NCBI GenBank assembly: GCA_023412275.1 | Contig: JAEYNY010000072.1 | Coordinates: 1 to 44,537, forward strand | Reading direction: 5' to 3' | DNA from: Bacillota bacterium | Lineage (GTDB): Bacteria; Bacillota; Clostridia; Acetivibrionales; DSM-1351 | Length of the DNA: 44,537 bases | Part shown: positions 8,564 to 18,488 of the stretch, piece after piece | Position numbering within the stretch: the stretch's first letter is position 1 | How the letters are laid out: every line of letters begins with the position of its first letter | Translations under genes and position numbers: made by a program | The notes under the pieces: model-generated | The model's input: only the letters and a program-made list of their open reading frames with translations | What the model was told of the DNA's origin: nothing | Databases searched by the model: none

Positions 8564-9307
8564 ATGCATATAATATCACAAGCCTTTACTGACAACCATT
8601 ATAAAATATTATATGAAAGAAAAGTAGCACTAAAATGTAAATATAAATTTAAGACCAAAAATATATTTCAAGACTTCATTGAGAAGATAACAAATATAAT
8701 TGATACAAATTTTCTTCTTTCAATAAAAATTGAGATATTAAATGAGTTTGGTACTATTAGGGTAACTTCTTTTGAAGACTTTAAAAAAATCATTAAAAAT
8801 TCTGAAAATATTTATAATGTAAATATTGAAATAATAGGTGAAGATTCTAATGAGACTCAGGGTATTGTTGCTAGTTTTTCTGAGTTGGAAACTTTAAAAA
8901 ATAAGTCTTACATTAAAGTGATTAGTACTAATAAAGAATGGATTAAAAACGCTGAAGATGTGATAAAAGAAAATTTATCTTTACATAAGAGTTCACTATC
9001 ATTTATATCTAATAGTTTTATTAAATCAACCATAGTGTGTATTATTTTAGCAATAATTCTAGGAGAGAATTATATAGAAGACATTAATCAAATTAAGTTC
9101 TTGATTATATTAATTTACGGTTTAATAATACTGGTAATTTATTCGGCAATTGAGGATTTATTTTTCCCTATTTTTAAAGTAAACGCAAAAGCTAGTTATA
9201 TGAAACGTTTTATACTAAGAATAAAGCAAGATTCGTTTACTAATATACTTGCTATTTTGTCATTTGTTGTTGGAATAATAGGAATTTTATTAGCCATTTT
9301 TAAATAG
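8564..9307 (+). CDS. Unrecognised three-helix membrane protein at the edge of the defence island
   Basis: I do not recognise this 247-residue protein. The first 140 residues look soluble, rich in lysine, isoleucine and asparagine, with alternating strand and helix. Three membrane helices follow at about 147-165, 175-196 and 228-247, and the protein ends at the last helix. GGAGGG five bases before the ATG at 8564 supports the start. It is clearly more AT-rich than rlmD and lies directly upstream of the restriction genes with its own intergenic gaps, so it probably arrived by transfer. A toxin or membrane effector of a defence system is conceivable but not shown. Confidence 0.6.
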   Translation: MHIISQAFTDNHYKILYERKVALKCKYKFKTKNIFQDFIEKITNIIDTNFLLSIKIEILNEFGTIRVTSFEDFKKIIKNSENIYNVNIEIIGEDSNETQGIVASFSELETLKNKSYIKVISTNKEWIKNAEDVIKENLSLHKSSLSFISNSFIKSTIVCIILAIILGENYIEDINQIKFLIILIYGLIILVIYSAIEDLFFPIFKVNAKASYMKRFILRIKQDSFTNILAILSFVVGIIGILLAIFK

Positions 9308-9366
9308 ATTAAAGGACTAAATGAAATAAGTTTATAAAATTTTGCTGCAACATTGTATAGAAATTA

Positions 9367-9392
9367 ATTTCAACATTAGAGAATATTGAAAT
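9367..9392. promoter_or_regulatory. Inverted repeat overlapping the -35 of the restriction operon promoter
   Basis: ATTTCAA (9367-9373) and TTGAAAT (9386-9392) form a perfect 7-bp inverted repeat with a 12-base spacer. The right half contains the -35 hexamer, the position expected of a repressor operator. Confidence 0.4.
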
Positions 9393-9415
9393 ATTGTTTG
9401 TTACATATGTATAAT
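9386..9415 (+). promoter_or_regulatory. Promoter of the HARE-HTH/hsd operon
   Basis: TTGAAA (9386-9391), an 18-base spacer and a perfect TATAAT (9410-9415), 37 bases before the ATG at 9453. Confidence 0.55.
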
Positions 9416-9452
9416 TATTTATATATTAATAAAATTGAATGAGGTTGCTAAA

Positions 9453-10406
9453 ATGGGGTACAGTTTTTTTGATTTGGCTAAGGACACATTAAAAGCTACT
9501 AAAGAGCCGCTTTCCGTAAATGACATCTGGAAGCTTGCTACTGAACTCGGCTATGTAGAAAAGCTTGGAAGCACCGGCAAAACTCCCTGGCAGACGTTAG
9601 CTGCGAGAATATATGTAGATATCAGAGATAATAATGAAACGGAATTTGTGCAGGCTAGTAAAAGACCTGCTAAATTTTATCTGAAGACTCTGTACAATCA
9701 AAAACTATTCAATGGTACAGAATTAAAAACTGAAGAGACCAAACTAAAATATAATACGGTAAAGCTTAACTATAGCGAAAGGGATTTACATATACTTCTA
9801 TCAACCTTTGTTTATTCAAATCCTCATTTTAACTGCTATACAAAGACTATATACCATGAAATATCAAAAAAGGGCAGGAAGGGATATAATAAATGGCTGC
9901 ATCCTGATCTTGTGGGTGTATATTTTCCTTTTGATAAATATCAGAGCGGAACATTAAAGCTGTTGGAAACCTTCAAAGAGAATTCATACAAGCTGTTTTC
10001 GTTCGAAATGAAAGTAGAATTAAATTTTGCTAATCTCAGAGAATGTTACTTTCAGGCGGTTTCAAATTCCTCATGGGCGCATGAGGGTTATCTGGCTGCT
10101 TTAAAAGTAGAGGATGACCCGCTTCTGATGGATGAGCTGAGACGCCTCAATAATTCTTTCGGTATTGGAGTAATTAGATTGGATCCAAAAAATATTGAGC
10201 AGAGTGAAATACTGTTTCCGTCAAGAAATACAGAGTTCCTTGATTGGGAGACTATAGACAGGCTTATTGATGAGAATAGTAATTTTAAAGATTTTATAGA
10301 GGATCTTATGGAAGATATCAAGCTGGGCAAAGTTAAGAGCAGTTATGATAAGGTTTTGGATGCGGGTGAGTTTGATCAATATATGAGTGGTAAACGTATT
10401 ATATGA
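9453..10406 (+). CDS. HARE-HTH domain protein, HrgA-like, heading the type I restriction operon
   Basis: A 317-residue protein. The N-terminal 70 residues fit the HARE-HTH fold (SFFDLAKDTLKATKEPLSVN, then the LAARIYVDIRDN segment), a winged helix found in restriction-linked proteins and predicted to read modified DNA. The remaining 240 residues resemble the COG2958/HrgA type; I see no catalytic motif I can name. The ATG at 9453 is chosen over an upstream in-frame TTG because GAGG lies eight bases before it. It precedes hsdR by about 110 bases on the same strand and has a promoter just upstream. It could be a regulator of the cluster, a modification sensor or an accessory nuclease. Confidence 0.72.
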   Translation: MGYSFFDLAKDTLKATKEPLSVNDIWKLATELGYVEKLGSTGKTPWQTLAARIYVDIRDNNETEFVQASKRPAKFYLKTLYNQKLFNGTELKTEETKLKYNTVKLNYSERDLHILLSTFVYSNPHFNCYTKTIYHEISKKGRKGYNKWLHPDLVGVYFPFDKYQSGTLKLLETFKENSYKLFSFEMKVELNFANLRECYFQAVSNSSWAHEGYLAALKVEDDPLLMDELRRLNNSFGIGVIRLDPKNIEQSEILFPSRNTEFLDWETIDRLIDENSNFKDFIEDLMEDIKLGKVKSSYDKVLDAGEFDQYMSGKRII

Positions 10407-10515
10407 GATTGATTAGCAACTTCTCAATTTTGCTTTGTTTGGTATAACTAAGGAGACAGAAAAGCTGAAGGATAAAAGATTTTCTAAATAGGATAGAAAC
10501 AAATGAGGTGTTCTG

Positions 10516-13500
10516 ATGTCCAACTTTTTATTTCTAAAAGATAGATGGTCAAATTTGGCTAAAAATGGTCATTTGGCAGAGAAGTATTTCTATAGTGATA
10601 CAAATGCAGCATTGTTTAAAATGCGTATATTTTCTGAAGAACTAATAGATCTTGTTTTTGTTGCATTAAAACTTCCAGCACCTACTGAAAAGACACAAGT
10701 AGAGAAGATAAAGCTTCTTGCTGAATTAAATCTAGTAAAACCAGCTGTAGTAGATTTGTTTCACATCGTAAGAAAAATTGGAAACAGAGCAGTTCATGCT
10801 AACTACAATGACTTAGAAGATGCTACTGAATGTCTTGCAAGCATATATAAACTGGCATGTTGGTTACATGTAAAGGTAACTGGAGAGAGAAGCACAATTC
10901 CAAAGGGATTTACATTACCCAAGAAACCTGAAAAGAAAAACAATGAAAAGATTGCAATTGATATAGATACATATAAGAAAGAGCTTGAAGAAATTAAAAA
11001 GTCCCACGAAGAAGAACTTGCAGTACTAAAAGAGCAATTGCAAGCTGTACAACCTAACCCCGAAAAAGTAGAAAAAGAACTTGAAGCAATAACAAACAAC
11101 CTTGGAATGAATGAGAATGAAACTAGAGAAAAGCTAATTAATTTGATGCTTAAGGATGCGGGTTGGAATGTACAAAATTCAGAGGTTGTTAAGCTTGAAT
11201 ATCCTGTGCCTGATCCGACTACGAAAAACGGAATAGGTAAGGCTGATTATGTATTGTTTGACAAGAAAGATAAACCTGTGGCTGTCATAGAAGCAAAGAA
11301 AACTTCAAGAGATCCTGTTGTAGGTAAACATCAGGCTAAAATCTATGCTGATGGGATAGAACAGAAACATGGGGTAAGACCTGTTATTTATTACACTAAT
11401 GGGCATGAGATTTACATGTGGGATGACAATTATAGTGAACCTAGACAAATATGGGGATTTTATACTTTGGAGGATTTGGAGTACCTTTTCTTTCAACATG
11501 AAAACAAAAAACCACTTTCAAATATTGATTTGGATGTAAACATAGCAGGACGCGCATATCAGATTGAAGGAATAAAAAGAGCTTACGAAAAATTCGAAAG
11601 AGGAAAAAGAAATGCTCTTATGGTAATGGCTACTGGTACAGGTAAAACTAGAACTGTCATATCGCTTACAAAGGGTATGAAGCAGGCAAACTGGGTAAAA
11701 AGAGTGCTTTTTCTAGCTGATAGAGATGAATTAGTGAAACAAGCCAAAGAACAAAAAAACAGTTTCAAGGTTTTTATGCCAGAAGAGCCATCAATAAGAA
11801 TAACAGCTGCAAAGAGTGAAGTTAGAGAGGTAACCTTGTACTTTTCAACATATCAGACAATGATAAATCATTATGATAGTTATAGTGTGGGATTTTTTGA
11901 TCTTGTTATATGTGATGAATCTCATAGGAGTATTTATAACACATATAGGGACATTATAGAGTACTTTGATGCTTACTTTATTGGACTAACCGCAACACCT
12001 GTCAATTTCATAAACAGAAATACCTTCAACTTATTTAAATGTGAAGATGGAGATCCGACTTTTTATTATTCTTTTGATGAAGCTTGTGAACATTTACCGC
12101 CATATTTATTACGGCCTAAAAAAATAGATGCAACGACTAGCTTTCTTAGAAGAGGGATCAGATGGTCCAATTTATCAGAGGAACAGCGGAAATTGCTTGA
12201 AGAAGATGGGCTAGATGAAAACCAGATTGATTTTGACAGAGAACAATTAGAAGAGTTTGTAACAAATGAGGACACCAATAGGTTTATTCTAGAGAATCTC
12301 ATGAATAATGGGATAAAGGTTGGAGAAACCATTGGCAAATCAATTATATTTGCAAAAAACAAAAGACATGCCAAACTATTAATGGAATTATTTGATGACA
12401 TGTATCCGCAGTATAATGGAAAACTCGCAGCTATAATTCATTCAGATATAGAGAAAAAAGATGATCTATTAAAGGCTTTTAAAGAAGCAGATAGGCCAAG
12501 GATTGCGATATCAGTTGATATGTTGGATACTGGTATAGATGTTCCCGAAATAGTAAATTTGGTATTTGCAAAACCTATATATTCAAAGGTAAAGTACTTA
12601 CAGATGATAGGTAGAGGTACAAGACTTTGTGAGGACTTATTTGGAAAAGGCGTAGATAAAAAGCAGTTTATAGTGTTTGACCATTGGAAAAACTTTGAGT
12701 TCTTTGATGAAACGCCTGATGGTAATATCCCGGCTGTTACAAAAACTTCTATACAGATAAGATTTGAAAGAAGAATAGAGCTTTTGAGGTTATTTAATGA
12801 TAATAAAGATATTGGCAAAAAAGAAGAACTAATAAGGCTAATTAGAGAAGATATCGCTGCTCTACCTGAGAAGTCAATCGCAGTAAAAAAACAGTGGAAA
12901 ACCTTAGAAGGGCTTAAGCTTGACCAGAATTGGGTTATTATAAATCAGCTGCTTTTTGATAAGCTGTTAATAGAAGTTGCCCCACTTATGCAGTGGATTG
13001 ATAGTGAAGGCAACAAAACTGCCATATTATTTGATAATCAGATGTATAAAATGCAGATATATAAGATTACAAATAATAGAGGACTAGCTAACCATATTTG
13101 TGATACGGTTTATGAATTATCAAGACTAAGGCTAAACCTTAATCAGTTTAATGGCGTAAGGGATTATGTCAAGAGCCTCATTAATCAGAATGTGTGGCAG
13201 CTGGCAAAATACGAAGATGTTGAAGAGGCAAGAGTAAAACTAAGAGGCCTTATGAAGTACAAGACAGAAAATCCTGATCAACCATTTTTAAAACTTAATA
13301 TTAAGGATAGTGATATTATTGTAAGAGAATTCTATGATAAAAATAAAATAAACTCAAGCGATATGCAGCCATATGAAGACAGGGTAAAAAAAGTTCTTGA
13401 AGATGAATTAAATATGCAAATGGCTATTTATAAGATCCGTAAGGGCGAAATTCTAACTGAAAACGATATAAGCATGATTTATGATATTTTTAACTCGGGA

Positions 13501-13854
13501 AAAATAGAGTATACTATTGATGAACTATCTGAAAAGACCCATGTTAAAAAGGACGATCTGGTTGGTATTTTGAGAAGGTTTGTAGGTGTTGATGAGAATG
13601 AACTTAACATTAGATTTGAGCAATTTGTCAGGGTTCATACCAATCAAATGTCAGCAACTCAGATTAAAATTATTGAGATGATAAAGAATGACATTGTTAA
13701 GAACAAGGGAATATCCTTTGCTGCATTGTATGGGCCACCATATACAAACATAAACCATGATGGGTTTGACGGAATATTTAAGGGGAAGATTTCAGAAGAG
13801 GTTATCGAGTTGATAAAGCCATATAAGGTTGAATTGGAGGAAAAACATGCTTAG
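10516..13854 (+). CDS. hsdR: Type I restriction enzyme R subunit (EcoEI-like)
   Basis: The motor and nuclease subunit that translocates and cuts unmodified DNA in a complex with HsdM and HsdS. The order over 1112 residues is a DUF4145-like N-terminal helical domain (about 1-130), a glutamate/lysine coiled coil (about 150-190), the HsdR nuclease domain with ADYVLFD (about 243) and the IEAKKT motif (about 258-263), and then an SF2 helicase. The helicase shows Walker A ATGTGKT (about 371), DESH (about 466), GLTATP (about 489) and QMIGRGTRL (about 696). A C-terminal helical EcoEI-type region completes it. All key motifs are intact. GAGGTG before the ATG supports the start. It overlaps hsdM by eight bases. 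Confidence 0.95.
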   Translation: MSNFLFLKDRWSNLAKNGHLAEKYFYSDTNAALFKMRIFSEELIDLVFVALKLPAPTEKTQVEKIKLLAELNLVKPAVVDLFHIVRKIGNRAVHANYNDLEDATECLASIYKLACWLHVKVTGERSTIPKGFTLPKKPEKKNNEKIAIDIDTYKKELEEIKKSHEEELAVLKEQLQAVQPNPEKVEKELEAITNNLGMNENETREKLINLMLKDAGWNVQNSEVVKLEYPVPDPTTKNGIGKADYVLFDKKDKPVAVIEAKKTSRDPVVGKHQAKIYADGIEQKHGVRPVIYYTNGHEIYMWDDNYSEPRQIWGFYTLEDLEYLFFQHENKKPLSNIDLDVNIAGRAYQIEGIKRAYEKFERGKRNALMVMATGTGKTRTVISLTKGMKQANWVKRVLFLADRDELVKQAKEQKNSFKVFMPEEPSIRITAAKSEVREVTLYFSTYQTMINHYDSYSVGFFDLVICDESHRSIYNTYRDIIEYFDAYFIGLTATPVNFINRNTFNLFKCEDGDPTFYYSFDEACEHLPPYLLRPKKIDATTSFLRRGIRWSNLSEEQRKLLEEDGLDENQIDFDREQLEEFVTNEDTNRFILENLMNNGIKVGETIGKSIIFAKNKRHAKLLMELFDDMYPQYNGKLAAIIHSDIEKKDDLLKAFKEADRPRIAISVDMLDTGIDVPEIVNLVFAKPIYSKVKYLQMIGRGTRLCEDLFGKGVDKKQFIVFDHWKNFEFFDETPDGNIPAVTKTSIQIRFERRIELLRLFNDNKDIGKKEELIRLIREDIAALPEKSIAVKKQWKTLEGLKLDQNWVIINQLLFDKLLIEVAPLMQWIDSEGNKTAILFDNQMYKMQIYKITNNRGLANHICDTVYELSRLRLNLNQFNGVRDYVKSLINQNVWQLAKYEDVEEARVKLRGLMKYKTENPDQPFLKLNIKDSDIIVREFYDKNKINSSDMQPYEDRVKKVLEDELNMQMAIYKIRKGEILTENDISMIYDIFNSGKIEYTIDELSEKTHVKKDDLVGILRRFVGVDENELNIRFEQFVRVHTNQMSATQIKIIEMIKNDIVKNKGISFAALYGPPYTNINHDGFDGIFKGKISEEVIELIKPYKVELEEKHA

Positions 13855-15388
13855 CAGTGACTTGAGAAGTAAAATTGATACGTTGTGGGATAATTTCTGG
13901 TCTGGAGGGATTTCAAATCCTCTGACTGTTATAGAGCAGATTTCATATTTGTTGTTTATTAAGAGACTTGATGAAAATGATGCTGTTGCAGAGAAGAGGG
14001 CTGCAAGAATTGGAAAGACACATAAGTCAATATTTGAAAATGATCAACAAGAAGCAGATAATAAGAAGGAACTCCCCAGAATAGATAAAACAAAATGTAA
14101 ATGGTCTTTGTTTAAGCATTTTAACTCACAGGAAATGCATGAGAATATACTTACAAATGTATTTCCATTTATAAAAGAATTAGGTGCAGGAACGAGCTTC
14201 GGCAGTTTTATGAAGGATGCTATTTATCTAATTCAGAAGCCAAGCCTTTTATACGAAGCAGTCCAGCTTATTGATGGTATAAATATGGATGATTCAGATA
14301 CTAAAGGTGATCTGTATGAGTACATGTTGAATAAGATTTCCACGGCAGGCATGAATGGTCAGTTTAGAACACCAAGGCATATTATAAAAATGATTGTTGA
14401 GCTAATGGACCCTTCAATTGAGGATATTATTTGTGATCCTGCTTGTGGAACAGCAGGTTTCTTAATGGCAAGTGCGGAGTATGTATTGAAGAAATATACC
14501 AGCCCTGAAAGTATTTTTACTGATGAAAACGGGGTGCTCCATGATAAAATGGCGGATAAACTTGATGCAGACGGCTGGGGTAAGTTTAAAAAGGATTTAT
14601 TACATGGAAGAGATTTTGACAGTTCAATGCTTAGGATTTCAGCTATGAATCTAATTCTTCATGGGGTGGATGAACCGGATATTCAGTATGCTGACTCATT
14701 ATCGTCAAATTTTGAAGAAAAGAATAAATATACTGTGGTTTTAGCAAATCCGCCTTTTAAGGGAAGTATTGATGCAGGTGATATTAACCCATCCTTGAAG
14801 AAGGTAGTTGAAACTAAAAAGACAGAGCTGTTGTTCTTGGCGTTGATTGAGAGAATCCTCGATATGGGAGGTAGGGCAGCTGTAATAGTACCAGATGGGG
14901 TGCTTTTCGGGTCGTCAAATGCACATAAAAAGGTCAGAAGGATGATTGTAGATGAGAATCAGCTGGAAGCAGTTATTTCTATGCCTTCAGGAGTATTTAA
15001 GCCATATGCAGGTGTTTCTACTGCTATATTGTTTTTTACAAAGGGCGGAAAAACGGATAAGGTTTGGTTCTATGATATGCACGGAGATGGACTTAGTTTA
15101 GATGATAAGCGTAATCCTGGTGCTCCAAATGATATTCCCGATATTATTGAAAGTTGGAAGAAGTGTTGGGGTAATACTGAGTTAGAGCCAGAGAAAGATG
15201 ACAAATGGTTTTGGGTTGAGAAGAAAAAAATTGAGGATGAAGAATATGACTTATCTATAAATAAGTATAAAATTATAGAGCATGAGGAAGTTGAATATGA
15301 GAAACCAGTAGTTATTATGGATAGTATTGTAAGGATTGAGAGTGAGATTTTGCAGGAGATTAATGAGTTGAAGGAAATGATGAAATGA
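13847..15388 (+). CDS. hsdM: Type I restriction modification methyltransferase (M subunit)
   Basis: An N6-adenine DNA methyltransferase that marks host DNA and forms the core of the restriction complex. The N-terminal HsdM_N helical domain is followed by FRTPRHIIKMIVELMDP, the SAM motif DPACGTAGFLM (about residues 197-207) and the catalytic NPPF (about 301-304). The ATG at 13847 lies inside the hsdR end and is served by GGAGG; an in-frame TTG at 13829 has no good site. The gene ends in an ATGA overlap with hsdS, so the three subunits are translationally coupled. Confidence 0.95.
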   Translation: MLSSDLRSKIDTLWDNFWSGGISNPLTVIEQISYLLFIKRLDENDAVAEKRAARIGKTHKSIFENDQQEADNKKELPRIDKTKCKWSLFKHFNSQEMHENILTNVFPFIKELGAGTSFGSFMKDAIYLIQKPSLLYEAVQLIDGINMDDSDTKGDLYEYMLNKISTAGMNGQFRTPRHIIKMIVELMDPSIEDIICDPACGTAGFLMASAEYVLKKYTSPESIFTDENGVLHDKMADKLDADGWGKFKKDLLHGRDFDSSMLRISAMNLILHGVDEPDIQYADSLSSNFEEKNKYTVVLANPPFKGSIDAGDINPSLKKVVETKKTELLFLALIERILDMGGRAAVIVPDGVLFGSSNAHKKVRRMIVDENQLEAVISMPSGVFKPYAGVSTAILFFTKGGKTDKVWFYDMHGDGLSLDDKRNPGAPNDIPDIIESWKKCWGNTELEPEKDDKWFWVEKKKIEDEEYDLSINKYKIIEHEEVEYEKPVVIMDSIVRIESEILQEINELKEMMK

Positions 15389-16770
15389 GTAAATTGCCAA
15401 GTGGATGGTACACTATACCTTTTGACGATTCTGTAATTAAAGGTAAGTATAAGGTATCTAAAATTCAATCAAAGGATTATTTACAAAAAGGTTATCCAAT
15501 TATAGATCAAGGTGAAGCCTTTATAACTGGTTATACAGATTTGAAGGATAATTTATATGATGGAGAGTTACCGGTAATTGTTTTCGGTGATCATACTAGA
15601 AGATTTAAATTTGTTGATTTTAGATTTGCGGCAGGAGCTGATGGGACTCAAATATTACAACCAAATAAAGTAATACTAGTTCCAAAGTTTCTATTTTATT
15701 ACCTAAGAACACTAAAGTTGCCTGATGCAGGATATTCAAGGCATTATAAGTTTTTACGAGAGACAACAGTAGTCGTGCCCCCTATTGAACAACAAAGGAA
15801 AATCGTCTTAATTCTTGAAAAAGCAGAAAAAGCTATACAAAAGCGTAAGGAAGCTGAAGAACTTGTCGACAAGTATTTGCAGTCGGTCTTTATTGAGATG
15901 TTTGGTGATCCAGCAACAAATCCAATGGGGTGGTTAATAGGAAATATTGGCCAATTAACAAAGAAAACACAATATGGTACAAGTAAAAAGGCTAGTGAAA
16001 CAGTACAAAGATTTAAGGTTTTGCGTATGAATAATATTACTTCCAAAGGAAATTGGGATTTTTCATCTTTAAAGTACATTGATTTGAATGAATCAGAACA
16101 GGCAAAATATATTGTTTATAAGGGAGAAATGCTTTTTAATCGAACAAATAGTAGAGAACTAGTAGGAAAGACGGCTGTTTATCGACTTAATGAACCTATG
16201 GCTTTTGCTGGTTATTTGGTAAAATTAATACCTAATAATAAAGCAAATTCAGAATATATTGCTGCTTTTTTGAATTCAAAATATGGTAAAAAACTGCTAT
16301 TTAGTATGGCGAAAAATATAGTTGGAATGGCAAATATTAATGCTGAGGAATTAAAAAGCATTAATATCATGATACCTCCCATAGATATCCAAAACAAATT
16401 CGCTGAAATAGTCCAAAAGGTTGAAACCCTTAAACAAAAGCAAAAGGAATCCACAGAGGAACTAGAAACTCTTTTTAAATCGCTTATGCAAAAAGCCTTT
16501 AGAGGGGAACTAACGGATAGTGACTTTGACTCTGTTGACACGACTGAATTTAGCATTGAAAGCCTTAAAGAGCTTATACAGTCTGAATTTGGAAATATGG
16601 AATTCGATTTTGAAGAATTAAGTTATGCCATTAGAAATCAATATAAAAGTACAGAATATGATGATATAAAAATAGCTTTATTTGATTGCTTAGAGAAACG
16701 GAAGAATGAGTATAGGCCTTTTCTTTTGCAGGTGTTTGATAATGAAAAGATTCATTATAAAATTAATTAA
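15385..16770 (+). CDS. hsdS: Type I restriction specificity subunit with a C-terminal extension
   Basis: The DNA-recognition subunit. A first target recognition domain (about residues 1-130) is followed by the central conserved helix (EQQRKIVLILEKAEKAIQKR), a linker with the family hallmark EMFGDPATNPMGW, a second recognition domain, and the distal helix ending in LMQKAFRGEL (about 365-378). About 85 further residues follow, mostly acidic, that are not part of the usual subunit. The start ATG overlaps the hsdM stop (ATGA). The two recognition domains imply a bipartite target, which cannot be predicted by eye. The AAA ATPase gene starts 14 bases downstream. Confidence 0.93.
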   Translation: MSKLPSGWYTIPFDDSVIKGKYKVSKIQSKDYLQKGYPIIDQGEAFITGYTDLKDNLYDGELPVIVFGDHTRRFKFVDFRFAAGADGTQILQPNKVILVPKFLFYYLRTLKLPDAGYSRHYKFLRETTVVVPPIEQQRKIVLILEKAEKAIQKRKEAEELVDKYLQSVFIEMFGDPATNPMGWLIGNIGQLTKKTQYGTSKKASETVQRFKVLRMNNITSKGNWDFSSLKYIDLNESEQAKYIVYKGEMLFNRTNSRELVGKTAVYRLNEPMAFAGYLVKLIPNNKANSEYIAAFLNSKYGKKLLFSMAKNIVGMANINAEELKSINIMIPPIDIQNKFAEIVQKVETLKQKQKESTEELETLFKSLMQKAFRGELTDSDFDSVDTTEFSIESLKELIQSEFGNMEFDFEELSYAIRNQYKSTEYDDIKIALFDCLEKRKNEYRPFLLQVFDNEKIHYKIN

Positions 16771-16784
16771 AATTTACAGGTGAA

Positions 16785-18488
16785 ATGATGAAATTGCTTA
16801 GATTAAAGCTGTTGTCGCAATTCCGAGGATTACAGAAAGATTTTGAAATAGAATTTGACAAAAATATAAATACAAAATGTCTTGAACCCATATGCTTCGT
16901 TGGCCAGAATGGTTGTGGAAAATCAAATGTTATGGAGGCTCTAAGTGAAATTTTCTATGAGCTTGAATTGATGCACCTTAATTACTCAGACGATGATAAT
17001 GATGAGGATACTAGCAAAAGTAAACAGGAAGCTTACGGCTATGAAATCGAGTATCTCCTTCCTGCTACTGAGATTAACGAGAGTAATAATGTTGTTTTTA
17101 TTGATGATGAGAATTCTTTAGTTTATGAACGTTTTATACGGGTTTTGATAGAAAAGAAGAATGGTGAGTCACCAACTTTTTTTGTTTATGGAGAAAGCCG
17201 AAACCTCTTGCCTGTTAAAGATAGGATAGAAAGAAAGAAATTACTTCCGACAAAAATTATTGGCTATTCCTCTGGGATGAACGAGCTTATCAGCAGTCCA
17301 TTTATCAAAATGAGATTGCATTATTTCAATGAGTATATAAGAAATATACAAAATGAGTATAAGACAGACATCGAAGGCAGCAGAATGTTTTACATGGATT
17401 ATGAAACAAATGCATTAATTCTAATTTCCAATTACTTAATCCATAATTCCAATAAGATAAAAGTAATAAATGAAATTCTAAATGTTAATAGACTTCATTC
17501 CTTCCGAATTGTAATAAATCTTGAAGGTACTGATATTGATAAATCCTATAAAATTAATGATAAAGATACAGTTGGAAGTATTATTGATAAGTTGAAAAAG
17601 TGCACAACTTGTTATGATGATAGCATAAATGTAGACGAGAGTAAATTAAATGCTAATTTAGATAATGCAACTAGAGTTGGATGTATTACATTTGATTTTT
17701 GGGTAAATGAAGCTACGAATCAAGCTTTTAAGCAACATTTCAATTCTGCTTCAGAACTGTATAGTGATTTTTACACTCTGAATTCTCTAAATTTAGAAAA
17801 AATCCCGAGCTATCAACGGAAAAAGATTTTAAACCATAGAAGTGCCTCAACACTTACGGGTTTGATTCCAAAAACTACAGATGACAACTTAATTTTTAGG
17901 ATTGAAGATATCCTTTTGTGTAAAAATGGAGTTAATGACCCTATTCATTATAAAAAGTTTTCAGACGGAGAGCACCAGTTGATGCAGACTATTGGTGCAG
18001 TTCTTCTGATGGATGAACCCGGAACCTTATTTTTAATGGATGAGCCGGAAACACATTTTAATCCTCAGTGGCGTTCAAAATTTGTAAGTACACTAAATAA
18101 AATTACCGAAAACGAAGCAGAAGGTCGTCAGCAGGAATTGATTCTTACAACACATTCACCTTTTATTTTATCTGACTGTCAAACACAAAACGTATACAAG
18201 TTTGTTAGAAGTAATGGGATAGTTAAATCAGAAAACCCTAGTATACAAACCTATGGCACATCCTTTAGCATACTTTATAAAGAAATATTTGATAAAGAAA
18301 ATACTGTGTCTGATTTAGTTGCTGATAGCATCGAAAGATTGAAGAATGAGTCTATAGAAACTAACGAGGACATTGAAAGAATTAAAGATGAAGTTTTGGA
18401 ATTTGGAGAATCAGCAGAAAAGTTTTTCCTGCTGAGCTATCTTAATAGGCGTAAAAAACAAATTGATTCAAAGGATGATGGTAAATAA
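16785..18488 (+). CDS. Restriction-associated AAA family ATPase (Septu PtuA-like)
   Basis: An ABC/SMC-type ATPase of 567 residues. Walker A is GQNGCGKSN (about residues 40-48). An acidic, variable middle part is followed by the signature region SDGEHQLMQTIG, Walker B in TLFLMDEPETHFNPQWR (about 412-428) and the H-loop TTHSPF (about 455). This layout matches OLD/PtuA-like defence ATPases and the family annotated as 'restriction system-associated AAA ATPase'. It lies 14 bases after hsdS, and the HNH gene begins at the base after its stop, so it is part of the same transcript. By analogy with Septu it may hold and control the HNH nuclease. That role is inferred. Confidence 0.82.
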   Translation: MMKLLRLKLLSQFRGLQKDFEIEFDKNINTKCLEPICFVGQNGCGKSNVMEALSEIFYELELMHLNYSDDDNDEDTSKSKQEAYGYEIEYLLPATEINESNNVVFIDDENSLVYERFIRVLIEKKNGESPTFFVYGESRNLLPVKDRIERKKLLPTKIIGYSSGMNELISSPFIKMRLHYFNEYIRNIQNEYKTDIEGSRMFYMDYETNALILISNYLIHNSNKIKVINEILNVNRLHSFRIVINLEGTDIDKSYKINDKDTVGSIIDKLKKCTTCYDDSINVDESKLNANLDNATRVGCITFDFWVNEATNQAFKQHFNSASELYSDFYTLNSLNLEKIPSYQRKKILNHRSASTLTGLIPKTTDDNLIFRIEDILLCKNGVNDPIHYKKFSDGEHQLMQTIGAVLLMDEPGTLFLMDEPETHFNPQWRSKFVSTLNKITENEAEGRQQELILTTHSPFILSDCQTQNVYKFVRSNGIVKSENPSIQTYGTSFSILYKEIFDKENTVSDLVADSIERLKNESIETNEDIERIKDEVLEFGESAEKFFLLSYLNRRKKQIDSKDDGK

